Source of the DNA: Clostridiales bacterium
Lineage (GTDB): Bacteria; Bacillota; Clostridia; Tissierellales; Sedimentibacteraceae
Direction: 5' to 3'
NCBI GenBank assembly: GCA_003457065.1
Contig: DMJQ01000179.1
Location: forward strand, 1 to 8,116
DNA length: 8,116 nt
Part shown: in pieces, positions 1 through 5,474 of the stretch
How the letters are laid out: each line of letters opens with the position of its first letter
How positions within the stretch are numbered: the stretch's first letter is position 1
Program-made: the position numbers and the translations under genes
The notes under the pieces: generated by a model
The model's input: only the letters and a program-made list of their open reading frames with translations
What the model was told of the DNA's origin: nothing
Databases searched by the model: none

Positions 1-345
1 TTTGCTGTCCTTGTTTCCTTCTTCGCTTCCTGTAGCTTCTTTAAGTGCTGCCTTAAGATTATTTGTAGCTAATTCTTTATCTTCAGCGCTTACTATGGAA
101 TCAACATCACCTGAGAAAGCTCCTTTTATATGGGATGAATCATAATCTTCCTTTTTTCTTACATCTAAGATTATGTATCCGTCTCCGCCTTCATCAATAT
201 CCTTTTTTAAATCCTCGGCCTGAATATACTGATACTCTATTGTCTCACCTTGTGCTGCTTCTTTTTTACTGTCACTTCCGCAGCCGGCCATTATAAATGC
301 ACTGAAAATAAAAATACTTGCAATTAATAAAAGTTTGTTTCTCAT
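1..345 (-). CDS. Rhodanese-like domain lipoprotein (3' part outside window)
   Basis: The first 115 codons are visible; the gene continues beyond base 1. The protein starts MRNKLLLIASIFIF, a signal peptide with a hydrophobic core, and ends the signal in the lipobox IMAGC with the lipidated cysteine at residue 22, so it should be anchored on the outer face of the membrane. After a short polar linker, residues 38-78 match the N-terminal part of a rhodanese domain, including the hallmark ILDVRKKEDYDSSHIKGA (residues 58-76). The catalytic cysteine loop of rhodaneses lies further C-terminal and is not in view, so sulfurtransferase activity cannot be judged. The residues after 78 are Lys/Glu-rich and longer than the usual linker to the active-site loop. 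A GGAGG site (357-361) sits 11 bases before the ATG. It is divergent from the redox gene set at 922-2869. The family call is firm; the substrate is unknown. Confidence 0.88.
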   Translation of the reverse strand, partial: MRNKLLLIASIFIFSAFIMAGCGSDSKKEAAQGETIEYQYIQAEDLKKDIDEGGDGYIILDVRKKEDYDSSHIKGAFSGDVDSIVSAEDKELATNNLKAALKEATGSEEGNKDSK

Positions 346-374
346 AATTAAGAAAACCTCCATTTAAATATAAA

Positions 375-380
375 ATTATA
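375..380 (-). promoter_or_regulatory. Possible -10 element close to the rhodanese gene
   Basis: Reading the minus strand, a perfect TATAAT lies about 30 bases before the rhodanese start codon. No matching -35 box is found at 16-18 bases (only TTTCCA at a 14-base spacing), and there is no extended TG. It could give terminator-independent transcription of the gene, but such a hexamer is common in AT-rich DNA. Confidence 0.25.
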
Positions 381-395
381 TTTTATGTTTTGACT

Positions 396-431
396 GGAAA
401 ATTTCCGCCGGAAAAATATAATTACAATTAT
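396..431. promoter_or_regulatory. Cluster of palindromes, possible operator
   Basis: Three small inverted repeats lie together between the minus-strand terminator and the rhodanese gene: GGAAAATTTCC (396-406), TTTCC-GCC-GGAAA (402-414, overlapping the first) and ATAATT-AC-AATTAT (418-431). They sit just upstream of the possible -10 at 375-380, where a regulator could bind. None matches a consensus I recognise: Fur/PerR boxes have a one-base centre and Rex sites a different half-site. The base content makes chance palindromes likely. Confidence 0.25.
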
Positions 432-462
432 CTCCTAAGCATTCGTCCCTCTAAAAAATCAT

Positions 463-493
463 AAAAAAACGCTTTGATACCAAGTATCTAAGC
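463..493 (-). terminator. Intrinsic terminator or attenuator ahead of the rhodanese gene
   Basis: On the minus strand, GCTTAGATAC (493-484) pairs with GTATCAAAGC (480-471) with one A-A mismatch and a 3-base loop. G470 and seven Ts (469-463) follow at once. This is a good intrinsic terminator for leftward transcription and has no U-tract rightward. It ends about 117 bases before the rhodanese start codon, so it does not follow any annotated gene. It must either end a small RNA or act as an attenuator in the rhodanese leader. Confidence 0.65.
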
Positions 494-499
494 AGAAAT

Positions 500-556
500 T
501 TAAGATGCCCATATGCAAAACCTTATAGAAATAAGCTTGTCTTTATTATTTTTCAT
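500..556 (-). CDS. Possible 18-codon leader peptide
   Basis: A short frame, MKNNKDKLISIRFCIWAS, begins about 22 bases after the predicted leftward transcription start, and its stop codon lies 6 bases before the terminator stem at 463-493. That position is what a translation-coupled attenuator would show. It contains single Cys and Trp codons rather than a run of one amino acid. No clear Shine-Dalgarno precedes the ATG; the bases just upstream form a small hairpin, CGGAA-CATAT-TTCCG. Chance is a serious alternative. Confidence 0.2.
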   Translation of the reverse strand: MKNNKDKLISIRFCIWAS

Positions 557-584
557 AGTCGGAAATATGTTCCGTCTAAATGAA

Positions 585-613
585 ATTTTAACATATGACA
601 TCTATAAAAACAA
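585..613 (-). promoter_or_regulatory. Leftward SigA-type promoter with extended -10
   Basis: On the minus strand, TTGTTT (613-608) is followed by a 17-base spacer and TAAAAT (590-585), with TGT directly before the -10 giving an extended -10 element. Transcription would begin near 578. The transcript would run about 115 nt to the terminator at 463-493, or reach the rhodanese gene if the terminator is read through. Confidence 0.5.
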
Positions 614-682
614 TAAAACAAGCTATTAAAATAAATGATATTATATCTGAGTTTATATAATATAGACTAATAATGCTAAACA

Positions 683-710
683 TTGACTATTGATTTTATC
701 ATGTTATACT
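683..710 (+). promoter_or_regulatory. Rightward SigA-type promoter for the redox operon
   Basis: TTGACT (683-688), a 16-base spacer and TATACT (705-710) with TG two bases earlier (TGTTATACT) form the best promoter match in the window: near-consensus -35, near-consensus -10 and an extended -10. Transcription would start near 717, leaving a leader of about 205 nt before the ATG at 922. Its -35 lies about 70 bases from the -35 of the leftward promoter, so one regulator could act on both arms. Confidence 0.65.
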
Positions 711-716
711 ACAATT

Positions 717-921
717 GGCGTTAAATTTTAATTATATTCTTACAAATCTCAAAGAATGATTTCTTTGATAAATTTACCAATTTAATATACACTGGCATAA
801 AATACCATGGCTTTACGCCCATTGATTCAAATATCGATTTATCTTAATAAAGTTCTTTCCTTCTGCAAAACATATTTTAATTAATTGCATTTTAGAAACT
901 TAAATTAAGGGAGGCTTTTCT
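717..921 (+). other. Long 5' leader of the redox operon, possibly structured
   Basis: About 205 untranslated bases separate the predicted start site from the first ATG. The very 5' end, GGCGTTAAA (717-725), can pair with TTTACGCC (812-819) with one bulged T, enclosing a perfect 8-bp hairpin TCAAAGAA-TGAT-TTCTTTGA (749-768) and a smaller hairpin at 793-807. This could fold as a three-way junction. It does not match a riboswitch class that I recognise, and no terminator follows. The leader ends in a strong GGGAGG ribosome site (909-914), 7 bases before the ATG. Confidence 0.3.
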
Positions 922-1623
922 ATGAAAAGTTTTAAAGGAAGAAAAAAAATACTGCTTCTCGGGATTATATTAATTTTTATATTGGCGTATTTTTTTGTTC
1001 CGACCGTAAATGAAACCTTAAATCACATATTCTCGCTTCTTTCTTCTATGGACGTGGATTCGGTTATTACTTACATACGCTCATTTGGACCTTGGGCGGC
1101 GCTGATTTCTTTCCTTCTTATGATTTTGCAGTCTATTGCGGCACCAATCCCTGCTTTTTTAATAACTTTTGCCAATGCATCGGTTTTCGGCTGGTGGCAA
1201 GGAGCTATCCTTTCTTGGACAAGCGCCATGGCAGGAGCTGCCCTTTGTTTTTTTATAGCTAAAATTTTAGGAAGAGACGCTGTTCTTAAACTTACAAATA
1301 AACTTGCTTTAGAGCAAATAGATGTATTTTTTGAAAGATACGGCAAAAACACCGTTCTTATATGCAGGCTCCTTCCATTTGTATCCTTTGATATCGTAAG
1401 CTATGCAGCAGGCCTTACGAGCATGAACTTCTGGCCCTTTTTTATAGCAACAGGGATAGGCCAGCTTCCGGCTACCATTATTTATTCTTACGTTGGCGGA
1501 ATGCTTACAGGAGGCGCCCGCCTTTTTGTGACAGGGCTTTTAATCCTTTTCGCTTTAAGTGCCGCCGCCTTTTTGTTAAAGGCTATATATAACAATAAAC
1601 ATAGTAAAGAGGAAAAACAATGA
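922..1623 (+). CDS. TVP38/TMEM64 (DedA-like) membrane protein
   Basis: This is a 233-residue integral membrane protein. Hydrophobic segments are visible near residues 9-26, 58-88, 95-113, 167-190 and 199-221. The SNARE-associated/VTT domain is recognisable from the glycine-rich stretch around NASVFGWWQGA (85-95), the GR at 117-118, and the core motif RLLPFVSFDIVSYAAGL (149-165), which carries the conserved R, P, D and the AAG turn. The length is usual for the bacterial YdjX/YdjZ type. Family members are linked to lipid scrambling or small-molecule transport; the substrate here is unknown. The start is supported by GGGAGG 7 bases upstream. The stop overlaps the start of the next gene by 4 bases (ATGA), so the two are probably translationally coupled. 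The Fe-S and cysteine proteins downstream suggest a redox-linked job, which is inference. Confidence 0.9.
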   Translation: MKSFKGRKKILLLGIILIFILAYFFVPTVNETLNHIFSLLSSMDVDSVITYIRSFGPWAALISFLLMILQSIAAPIPAFLITFANASVFGWWQGAILSWTSAMAGAALCFFIAKILGRDAVLKLTNKLALEQIDVFFERYGKNTVLICRLLPFVSFDIVSYAAGLTSMNFWPFFIATGIGQLPATIIYSYVGGMLTGGARLFVTGLLILFALSAAAFLLKAIYNNKHSKEEKQ

Positions 1624-2399
1624 GCCATGGAAATTTAGTTGTAAAATGGAATCAGGCTTTATCCTTTTCTCCTTTAATGACTAAAAGTACCAAAGGCCCT
1701 TCTGTATTCTGGCCTGGCTGCGCCGCATTGAAACTTGACAGTGCATTCATTGGAAATGCTTATAATATATTAAAACGCTCTGTTCCCCAGCTGGGATTCT
1801 CAAGCTTTTGCTGCGGAAAGCCCACCTTCGCAGTAGGAAGTGAAAAGGATAAGGATAAAAAAAACATCTTGCTTTCAAGATATTTTAAAGAATACGGGAT
1901 AAATACAATTTATACCTTATGCCCTAATTGCAAGCTTACCCTCGAAAATAAATATAATATCAACGTTATTCCGGCATGGCCTGTTATCGCTGAAAATTTA
2001 AGAGCAGATGATAAAAAGGATAAAATATTTAAAGATACTTATATCCTTCATGACCCTTGCGCCTCAAGAGAAGACAAAGCCTCTCATGAAGCCATAAGGC
2101 AAATTTTAAGTTATTTTGAAATAGATTTTCAAGAGTTCACACATTGTAAAGAAAAAGCCCAATGTTGCGGAAGAAAGAATATGATTTTTCTTACGGAACC
2201 CGAAACTTCTAAAAAAATGCTTCAAAACCGTATAAAGGATGCCAATAACCTTCCTATTATTACATACTGTGAATCCTGTGTAGAGGCGTTCAGAGAGGGA
2301 CATAAAGAAGCTTTTCATATTCTTGAACTAATTGACGGCTCTTTCTCCGAAAGAAGCTTTTTAAACAGAATAAATAATGCAAACAAGTTTAAAAACTAG
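1620..2399 (+). CDS. CCG-domain (heterodisulfide reductase-like) Fe-S protein
   Basis: The 259-residue protein contains two cysteine-rich CCG domains of the kind found in HdrB, HdrD, GlpC and LutA. Domain one has PGC34, FCC(64-65)G and C101-PN-C104. Domain two has DPC147, QCC(182-183)G and C217-ES-C220. Each is the full CXnCCGXnCXXC pattern, which in characterised relatives binds non-cubane 4Fe-4S clusters. No ferredoxin-type CxxCxxCxxxC motif and no flavin domain is present, so it should need an electron-donating partner that is not seen in the window. There is no signal peptide, so it is likely cytosolic, perhaps docked to the membrane protein encoded just upstream. AAGAGG (1607-1612) lies 7 bases before the ATG. 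The family is sure; the electron partner and substrate (disulfide, polysulfide or other) are unknown. Confidence 0.88.
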   Translation: MSHGNLVVKWNQALSFSPLMTKSTKGPSVFWPGCAALKLDSAFIGNAYNILKRSVPQLGFSSFCCGKPTFAVGSEKDKDKKNILLSRYFKEYGINTIYTLCPNCKLTLENKYNINVIPAWPVIAENLRADDKKDKIFKDTYILHDPCASREDKASHEAIRQILSYFEIDFQEFTHCKEKAQCCGRKNMIFLTEPETSKKMLQNRIKDANNLPIITYCESCVEAFREGHKEAFHILELIDGSFSERSFLNRINNANKFKN

Positions 2400-2440
2400 G
2401 GCTTTAAATTTAGTTTCAAACCTTAACAAGGAGCAATAAA

Positions 2441-2869
2441 ATGGATAAAAATGAAATCAATACCCTGTTTTCCAAGGGAATGGACTGTTCTCAAATAGTT
2501 TTAATGGAAATGGCTGAAAAAATAAGATGCAGTTCTTTTGAATGTGCAAAAATAGCCTCTGCTTTTGGCGGCGGCATGGGAATAGGGGATACCTGCGGCG
2601 CAGTTACGGGGGCTCTTATGGCTCTTGGCATAAAGTACGGAAATGGCAGGCAAGAAGACTTTTCCTCCAAGGAGATTCTTAGAAAAAAGGTTGAGCGCTT
2701 CCACACCGAATTTTTAAATAAGCATAAAAGCCTTATTTGCCGTGAACTAACCGGCTATGATTTTTCCAAAAAGGGTGAATTTGAAAAAGCAGTAAAAATA
2801 AGGATTATCGAAGAAAAATGCCCTCACTATGTCCTCAGCGCCTTGGAGATATTAAATGAAATTTTATAA
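2441..2869 (+). CDS. C_GCAxxG_C_C family probable redox protein
   Basis: This is a 142-residue soluble protein, the usual length for the family. It shows the defining CGAxxG motif as TCGAVTG (residues 51-57), preceded by a glycine-rich AFGGGMGIGD (41-50). The spaced family cysteines are visible as C16 (MDCSQ), C52, C100 and C127 (EKCPHY), with two extra ones at C30 and C35. The family is annotated as probably redox-active from the conserved cysteines; its reaction is not established. AAGGAG (2428-2433) lies 7 bases before the ATG. The gap of 41 bases to the CCG gene carries no terminator, so it probably belongs to the same transcript. Pairing with a CCG Fe-S protein suggests it could be an electron acceptor or thiol substrate of that protein, which is inference. 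Confidence 0.88.
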   Translation: MDKNEINTLFSKGMDCSQIVLMEMAEKIRCSSFECAKIASAFGGGMGIGDTCGAVTGALMALGIKYGNGRQEDFSSKEILRKKVERFHTEFLNKHKSLICRELTGYDFSKKGEFEKAVKIRIIEEKCPHYVLSALEILNEIL

Positions 2870-3021
2870 TAAATCTATTTATATAATTCCATATTATAAC
2901 AATACAATCATAAGCAAAAACCCGAAAAGAAATATGAAACAAATATTACATAACCACATCAAAATAGCAGTGAATTACCAAACCAAAAACAAGTTTGATA
3001 ACCACAAGAAAACGCTCACTT
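2870..3021. other. Non-coding AT-rich gap after the redox operon
   Basis: No convincing gene or RNA is seen. The first bases hold only a weak AT hairpin (TATAAT/ATTATA near 2882-2898), which is not a terminator. The sequence is rich in A-runs. Confidence 0.6.
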
Positions 3022-3057
3022 AAAAAAGGTTTACAGGCTTACATCTGTATCCTTTTT
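3022..3057 (+). terminator. Probable terminator of the redox operon
   Basis: AAAAAAGG (3022-3029) and TACAG (3032-3036) pair with CTGTA (3045-3049) and CCTTTTT (3051-3057) across an 8-base loop with a small internal loop, ending in five Ts. It lies about 150 bases after the last plus-strand gene. The hairpin also has A-runs on its left side, so it could work leftward too. It is weaker than the terminator at 3274-3321. Confidence 0.45.
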
Positions 3058-3273
3058 CAAGTTCGTTTCGTATAAAAATATGGATTTTCTTTGGAAACAG
3101 TGCATTCTGAGCCTATGTAAATATACGGTTTTGCTACTGGTTAGCTTTAAATTTACTATAAGGAACCAAAGGGAAAAAAAGTAAAACAAAAAAGAAAAAT
3201 AAAACCATTCCAAAACCTTCGTTAATATAGATTAAGGCAATCAAGATTGGATAAGACAGAAAAGACTAAATTT
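3058..3273. other. Non-coding stretch between two terminators
   Basis: Nothing with coding or RNA character could be supported. A hydrophobic 60-codon minus-strand frame here (3031-3213) is made of low-complexity T-runs and ends inside the terminator hairpin, so it was not accepted. Confidence 0.5.
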
Positions 3274-3321
3274 AAAAAAGATTGAAGCCGAGGCTGTTTA
3301 ACCGCCGGCTTCAATCTTTTT
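3274..3321. terminator. Strong bidirectional intrinsic terminator
   Basis: GATTGAAGCCG (3280-3290) pairs perfectly with CGGCTTCAATC (3306-3316), giving an 11-bp stem. Six As (3274-3279) precede it and five Ts (3317-3321) follow, so it has a U-tract in either direction. It lies 3 bases beyond the stop of the SLH gene on the minus strand and is clearly that operon's terminator. It also blocks any read-through from the plus-strand redox operon. Confidence 0.9.
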
Positions 3322-3324
3322 GTG

Positions 3325-5430
3325 CTAATATTTAATTTTATGAAATATCACTGCAGCTTCTGCACGGGTAATATTATTTTTAGGATTAATGTTATTGTTG
3401 CTTCCGGTTATGATTCCGTCTTTTACTAAGCTTGCGATAGCTTCCTGGGCATAGCCTGAAATTAAGCCGTAATCAGTATAGACTGCAAGCTCTGTCAAGC
3501 TACCTGCCGTTACCTGCATTCCTGTAAGCTCCATTGCCCGAAGCGCTAGAACCATAGCATCTTCTCGTGTAATAGCAGCCTGAGGATAAAAATTATTGTT
3601 GTAGCCTTGGGCTATACCTAATGCCTTGGCGGCTGCTATGGCATTATAATAATAGGAGCCCTCAGAAACATCGGAAAAATTATCTGATGTTTCTGTAATT
3701 TCTAAATTAAATGCCTTGGAAAGCATTAGCAGGAAATCTCCTCTTGTTATGCTGTTTGAAGGCTTAAACATTCTTGTTCCGTCGGAAGAAACTTCACCGG
3801 ATACTATACCGTTTTCATAAAGGGTATCAATATAATTTGCGGCCCAGGAATAAGATTCTCCTACATCTTTAAAGTACTGCGAACTTTTGCTTTCATATGT
3901 AATATTTGTAAATCCGCTTAAAGCAGTATAGGTAATGCTTATGCTTCCTGTAAAGGAGGAACCGTCTATCCCGTAGCCTGTGTAAGATATACCGGATGTT
4001 CCCGATGTATTTCCAGAGGCACTTACAAAGGAAACGTCACTCAGATAGGGAAATGTCTCTGTATAATAATAATCTGTGTCTTCAGTCACTAAGGAAGAAT
4101 AGCTATTTTCCGATGCATAGCCGTAATATAAGGTTCCTTCTGAAGCATCGGGCACAGTAAAATGCACATAATCCAATGTACTTCCTGTAAGGCTTTTACA
4201 TTTATCATTGAAATAACTGCTGATAAAAGAAATTTTATACCCTGCATATCCTGTAAAGCTTATGGTATCGGCGGAATAAGATTGTGTGTTTTTCTTAATT
4301 GATATTAAAACTGTCCCCTGAATGGAGTCTCCGTCTTCATCATAACCACTGAAGCTTATTTCACAATCTCCGGTAAAATCTTCATCGGGCACAAAAGTAA
4401 TATCGGATATGGAAGGCTCTCCGCCATAATAAAACTTATCTGTCGATGAAATCTTTTCCTCATCGTCCCCATCGTAATCATAATAAAGAATGCCTTTTGA
4501 GGAAGACGGCAGGGTGAATTTTATATAATCAACGTCTTCATTGTTCTCCTCCTGGCAATAATCATTAAAATCGTCTTCGTCAAAAATTACTGTACCGCTT
4601 TCATATGCTGAATATTCAATATACGTATCGGTATTGCTGCTTGTGCCGGAAACCTCTATAATGATGTCTCCGTAAAAGTAATCTCCCTCTACATCTACGC
4701 CCTCATAGCTGATCGTTATCTCACTTGGGCAATCTTCATCGGGTACAAAGGTAATATCAGATATGGAAGGCTCCCCGTCATAATAAAACTTATCCGATGA
4801 CGAAATCTCTTCCTCATCATCCCCGTCGTAATCATAATAAAGAATGCCTTTTGAGGAAGACGGCAAAGTAAATTTTACATAATCGAGATCTTCATTGTTT
4901 TCCTCTTGGCAGTAATCGTTAAAATCGTCTTCATCAAAGGTTACTGTGTCATCTACATAGACCGAATATTCAATATACGTATCGGTATCGCTGCTTGAAC
5001 CGGAAACCTCTATAATGATGTCTCCGTAAAAATAATTTCCGTCTAAGTCTACGCCTTCATAACTGATTGTTATCTCACTTGGGCAATCTTCATCAGGTAC
5101 AAAGGAGATATCGGATATGGAAGGTTCTTCATCATAATAGAATTCGTCATAAGAGGATATTTCCTCTTCATCATCGCCGTTATAATCGTAATAAAGAATT
5201 CCTTCGTCCCAATCAGGCAGCTCAAACACAATATAGTCAAGCTCCGTATCCATTAAATCAAGGCATACATCGTTAAAATCATCTTCGTCAAATTCAATAT
5301 AATCATCTATATCTACATCATAATAAATGGCATCCGCTTCGCTGTAAGCATAGGAAACTGTAGGAATGGAAACGAAAGACATCATTAAAGACAGAAAAAA
5401 TGTTATACTTCGCATAAAGCTTTTTTTCAT
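3325..5430 (-). CDS. SLH-domain surface protein with four acidic tandem repeats
   Basis: The protein is 701 residues when started at the ATG at 5430. An upstream in-frame GTG at 5445 overlaps the ribosome site and is rejected. Residues 1-28 form a signal peptide (basic MKKSFMR, hydrophobic core, VSYA cleavage region). Four tandem ~118-residue repeats follow (about 35-152, 153-270, 271-388, 389-506), each with an FxxxxFND-C start, a DY(V/I)xF core, LYY(D/G)Y and an SDxxFV block; they look like beta-rich modules. Repeats 1-3 are very rich in Asp, Glu and Tyr and carry DY(D/N)GDDEE. Cysteines at 56, 174, 292 and 411, and at 116, 234 and 356, hold fixed places in the repeats. Three SLH domains (about 519-580, 583-640, 645-701) end in TRGD, TRED and TRAE motifs, which in known proteins bind secondary cell-wall polymer. 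It lies 44 bases downstream of the ITQ-repeat gene and shares its transcript. A structural or cation-binding surface role is inferred. Confidence 0.9.
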   Translation of the reverse strand: MKKSFMRSITFFLSLMMSFVSIPTVSYAYSEADAIYYDVDIDDYIEFDEDDFNDVCLDLMDTELDYIVFELPDWDEGILYYDYNGDDEEEISSYDEFYYDEEPSISDISFVPDEDCPSEITISYEGVDLDGNYFYGDIIIEVSGSSSDTDTYIEYSVYVDDTVTFDEDDFNDYCQEENNEDLDYVKFTLPSSSKGILYYDYDGDDEEEISSSDKFYYDGEPSISDITFVPDEDCPSEITISYEGVDVEGDYFYGDIIIEVSGTSSNTDTYIEYSAYESGTVIFDEDDFNDYCQEENNEDVDYIKFTLPSSSKGILYYDYDGDDEEKISSTDKFYYGGEPSISDITFVPDEDFTGDCEISFSGYDEDGDSIQGTVLISIKKNTQSYSADTISFTGYAGYKISFISSYFNDKCKSLTGSTLDYVHFTVPDASEGTLYYGYASENSYSSLVTEDTDYYYTETFPYLSDVSFVSASGNTSGTSGISYTGYGIDGSSFTGSISITYTALSGFTNITYESKSSQYFKDVGESYSWAANYIDTLYENGIVSGEVSSDGTRMFKPSNSITRGDFLLMLSKAFNLEITETSDNFSDVSEGSYYYNAIAAAKALGIAQGYNNNFYPQAAITREDAMVLALRAMELTGMQVTAGSLTELAVYTDYGLISGYAQEAIASLVKDGIITGSNNNINPKNNITRAEAAVIFHKIKY
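3913..5328 (-). repeat. Four in-frame tandem repeats, period 354 bp
   Basis: The coding DNA repeats at 354 bp (118 codons) in units of about 5328-4975, 4974-4621, 4620-4267 and 4266-3913. Units 2 and 3 are closest: 4472-4511 and 4826-4865 are identical over 40 bases, and the segments starting at 4646 and 5000 match at the same offset. Unit 1 is moderately diverged and unit 4 strongly so (it lacks the acidic loop). This points to a recent internal duplication among units 1-3. Such repeats can change copy number by recombination. Confidence 0.85.
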
Positions 5431-5438
5431 TTGCAGTT

Positions 5439-5443
5439 CCTCC
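5439..5443 (-). promoter_or_regulatory. Ribosome site that fixes the SLH protein start
   Basis: GGAGG on the minus strand lies 8 bases before the ATG at 5430. The alternative GTG at 5445 overlaps this site and has no site of its own, so the shorter start is preferred; it also gives a cleaner signal peptide beginning MKKSFMR. Confidence 0.85.
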
Positions 5444-5474
5444 ACAATATTTATAATTAAAGCCGTCTAACAAA

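Noticed and set aside
637..664. Two 11-base palindromes GATATTATATC and TATATAATATA between the divergent promoters
   Set aside because: They contain TATAAT hexamers by composition, lack proper -35 boxes, and are simple AT sequence likely to arise by chance.
749..768. Perfect 8-bp hairpin as a terminator in the redox leader
   Set aside because: No T-run follows on either strand and the stem is AT-rich, so it is better seen as part of a leader structure.
822..835. FNR/CRP-like half-site TTGAT-N4-ATATC upstream of the TVP38 gene
   Set aside because: Only one half-site matches TTGAT-N4-ATCAA, and it lies downstream of the predicted transcription start.
1071..1352. Minus-strand frame inside the TVP38 gene
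   Set aside because: It lies antisense to a clear membrane protein gene and shows no protein-like motif; the same holds for the antisense frames at 2106-2318, 2491-2706, 5067-5276, 6625-6825 and 7239-7499.
3031..3213. 60-codon hydrophobic minus-strand frame
   Set aside because: It is built from T-rich low-complexity DNA, ends inside a terminator hairpin, has only a weak ribosome site and resembles no known protein.
5431..5445. GTG start adding five residues to the SLH protein
   Set aside because: The GTG overlaps the GGAGG ribosome site that serves the ATG at 5430, and has no ribosome site of its own.
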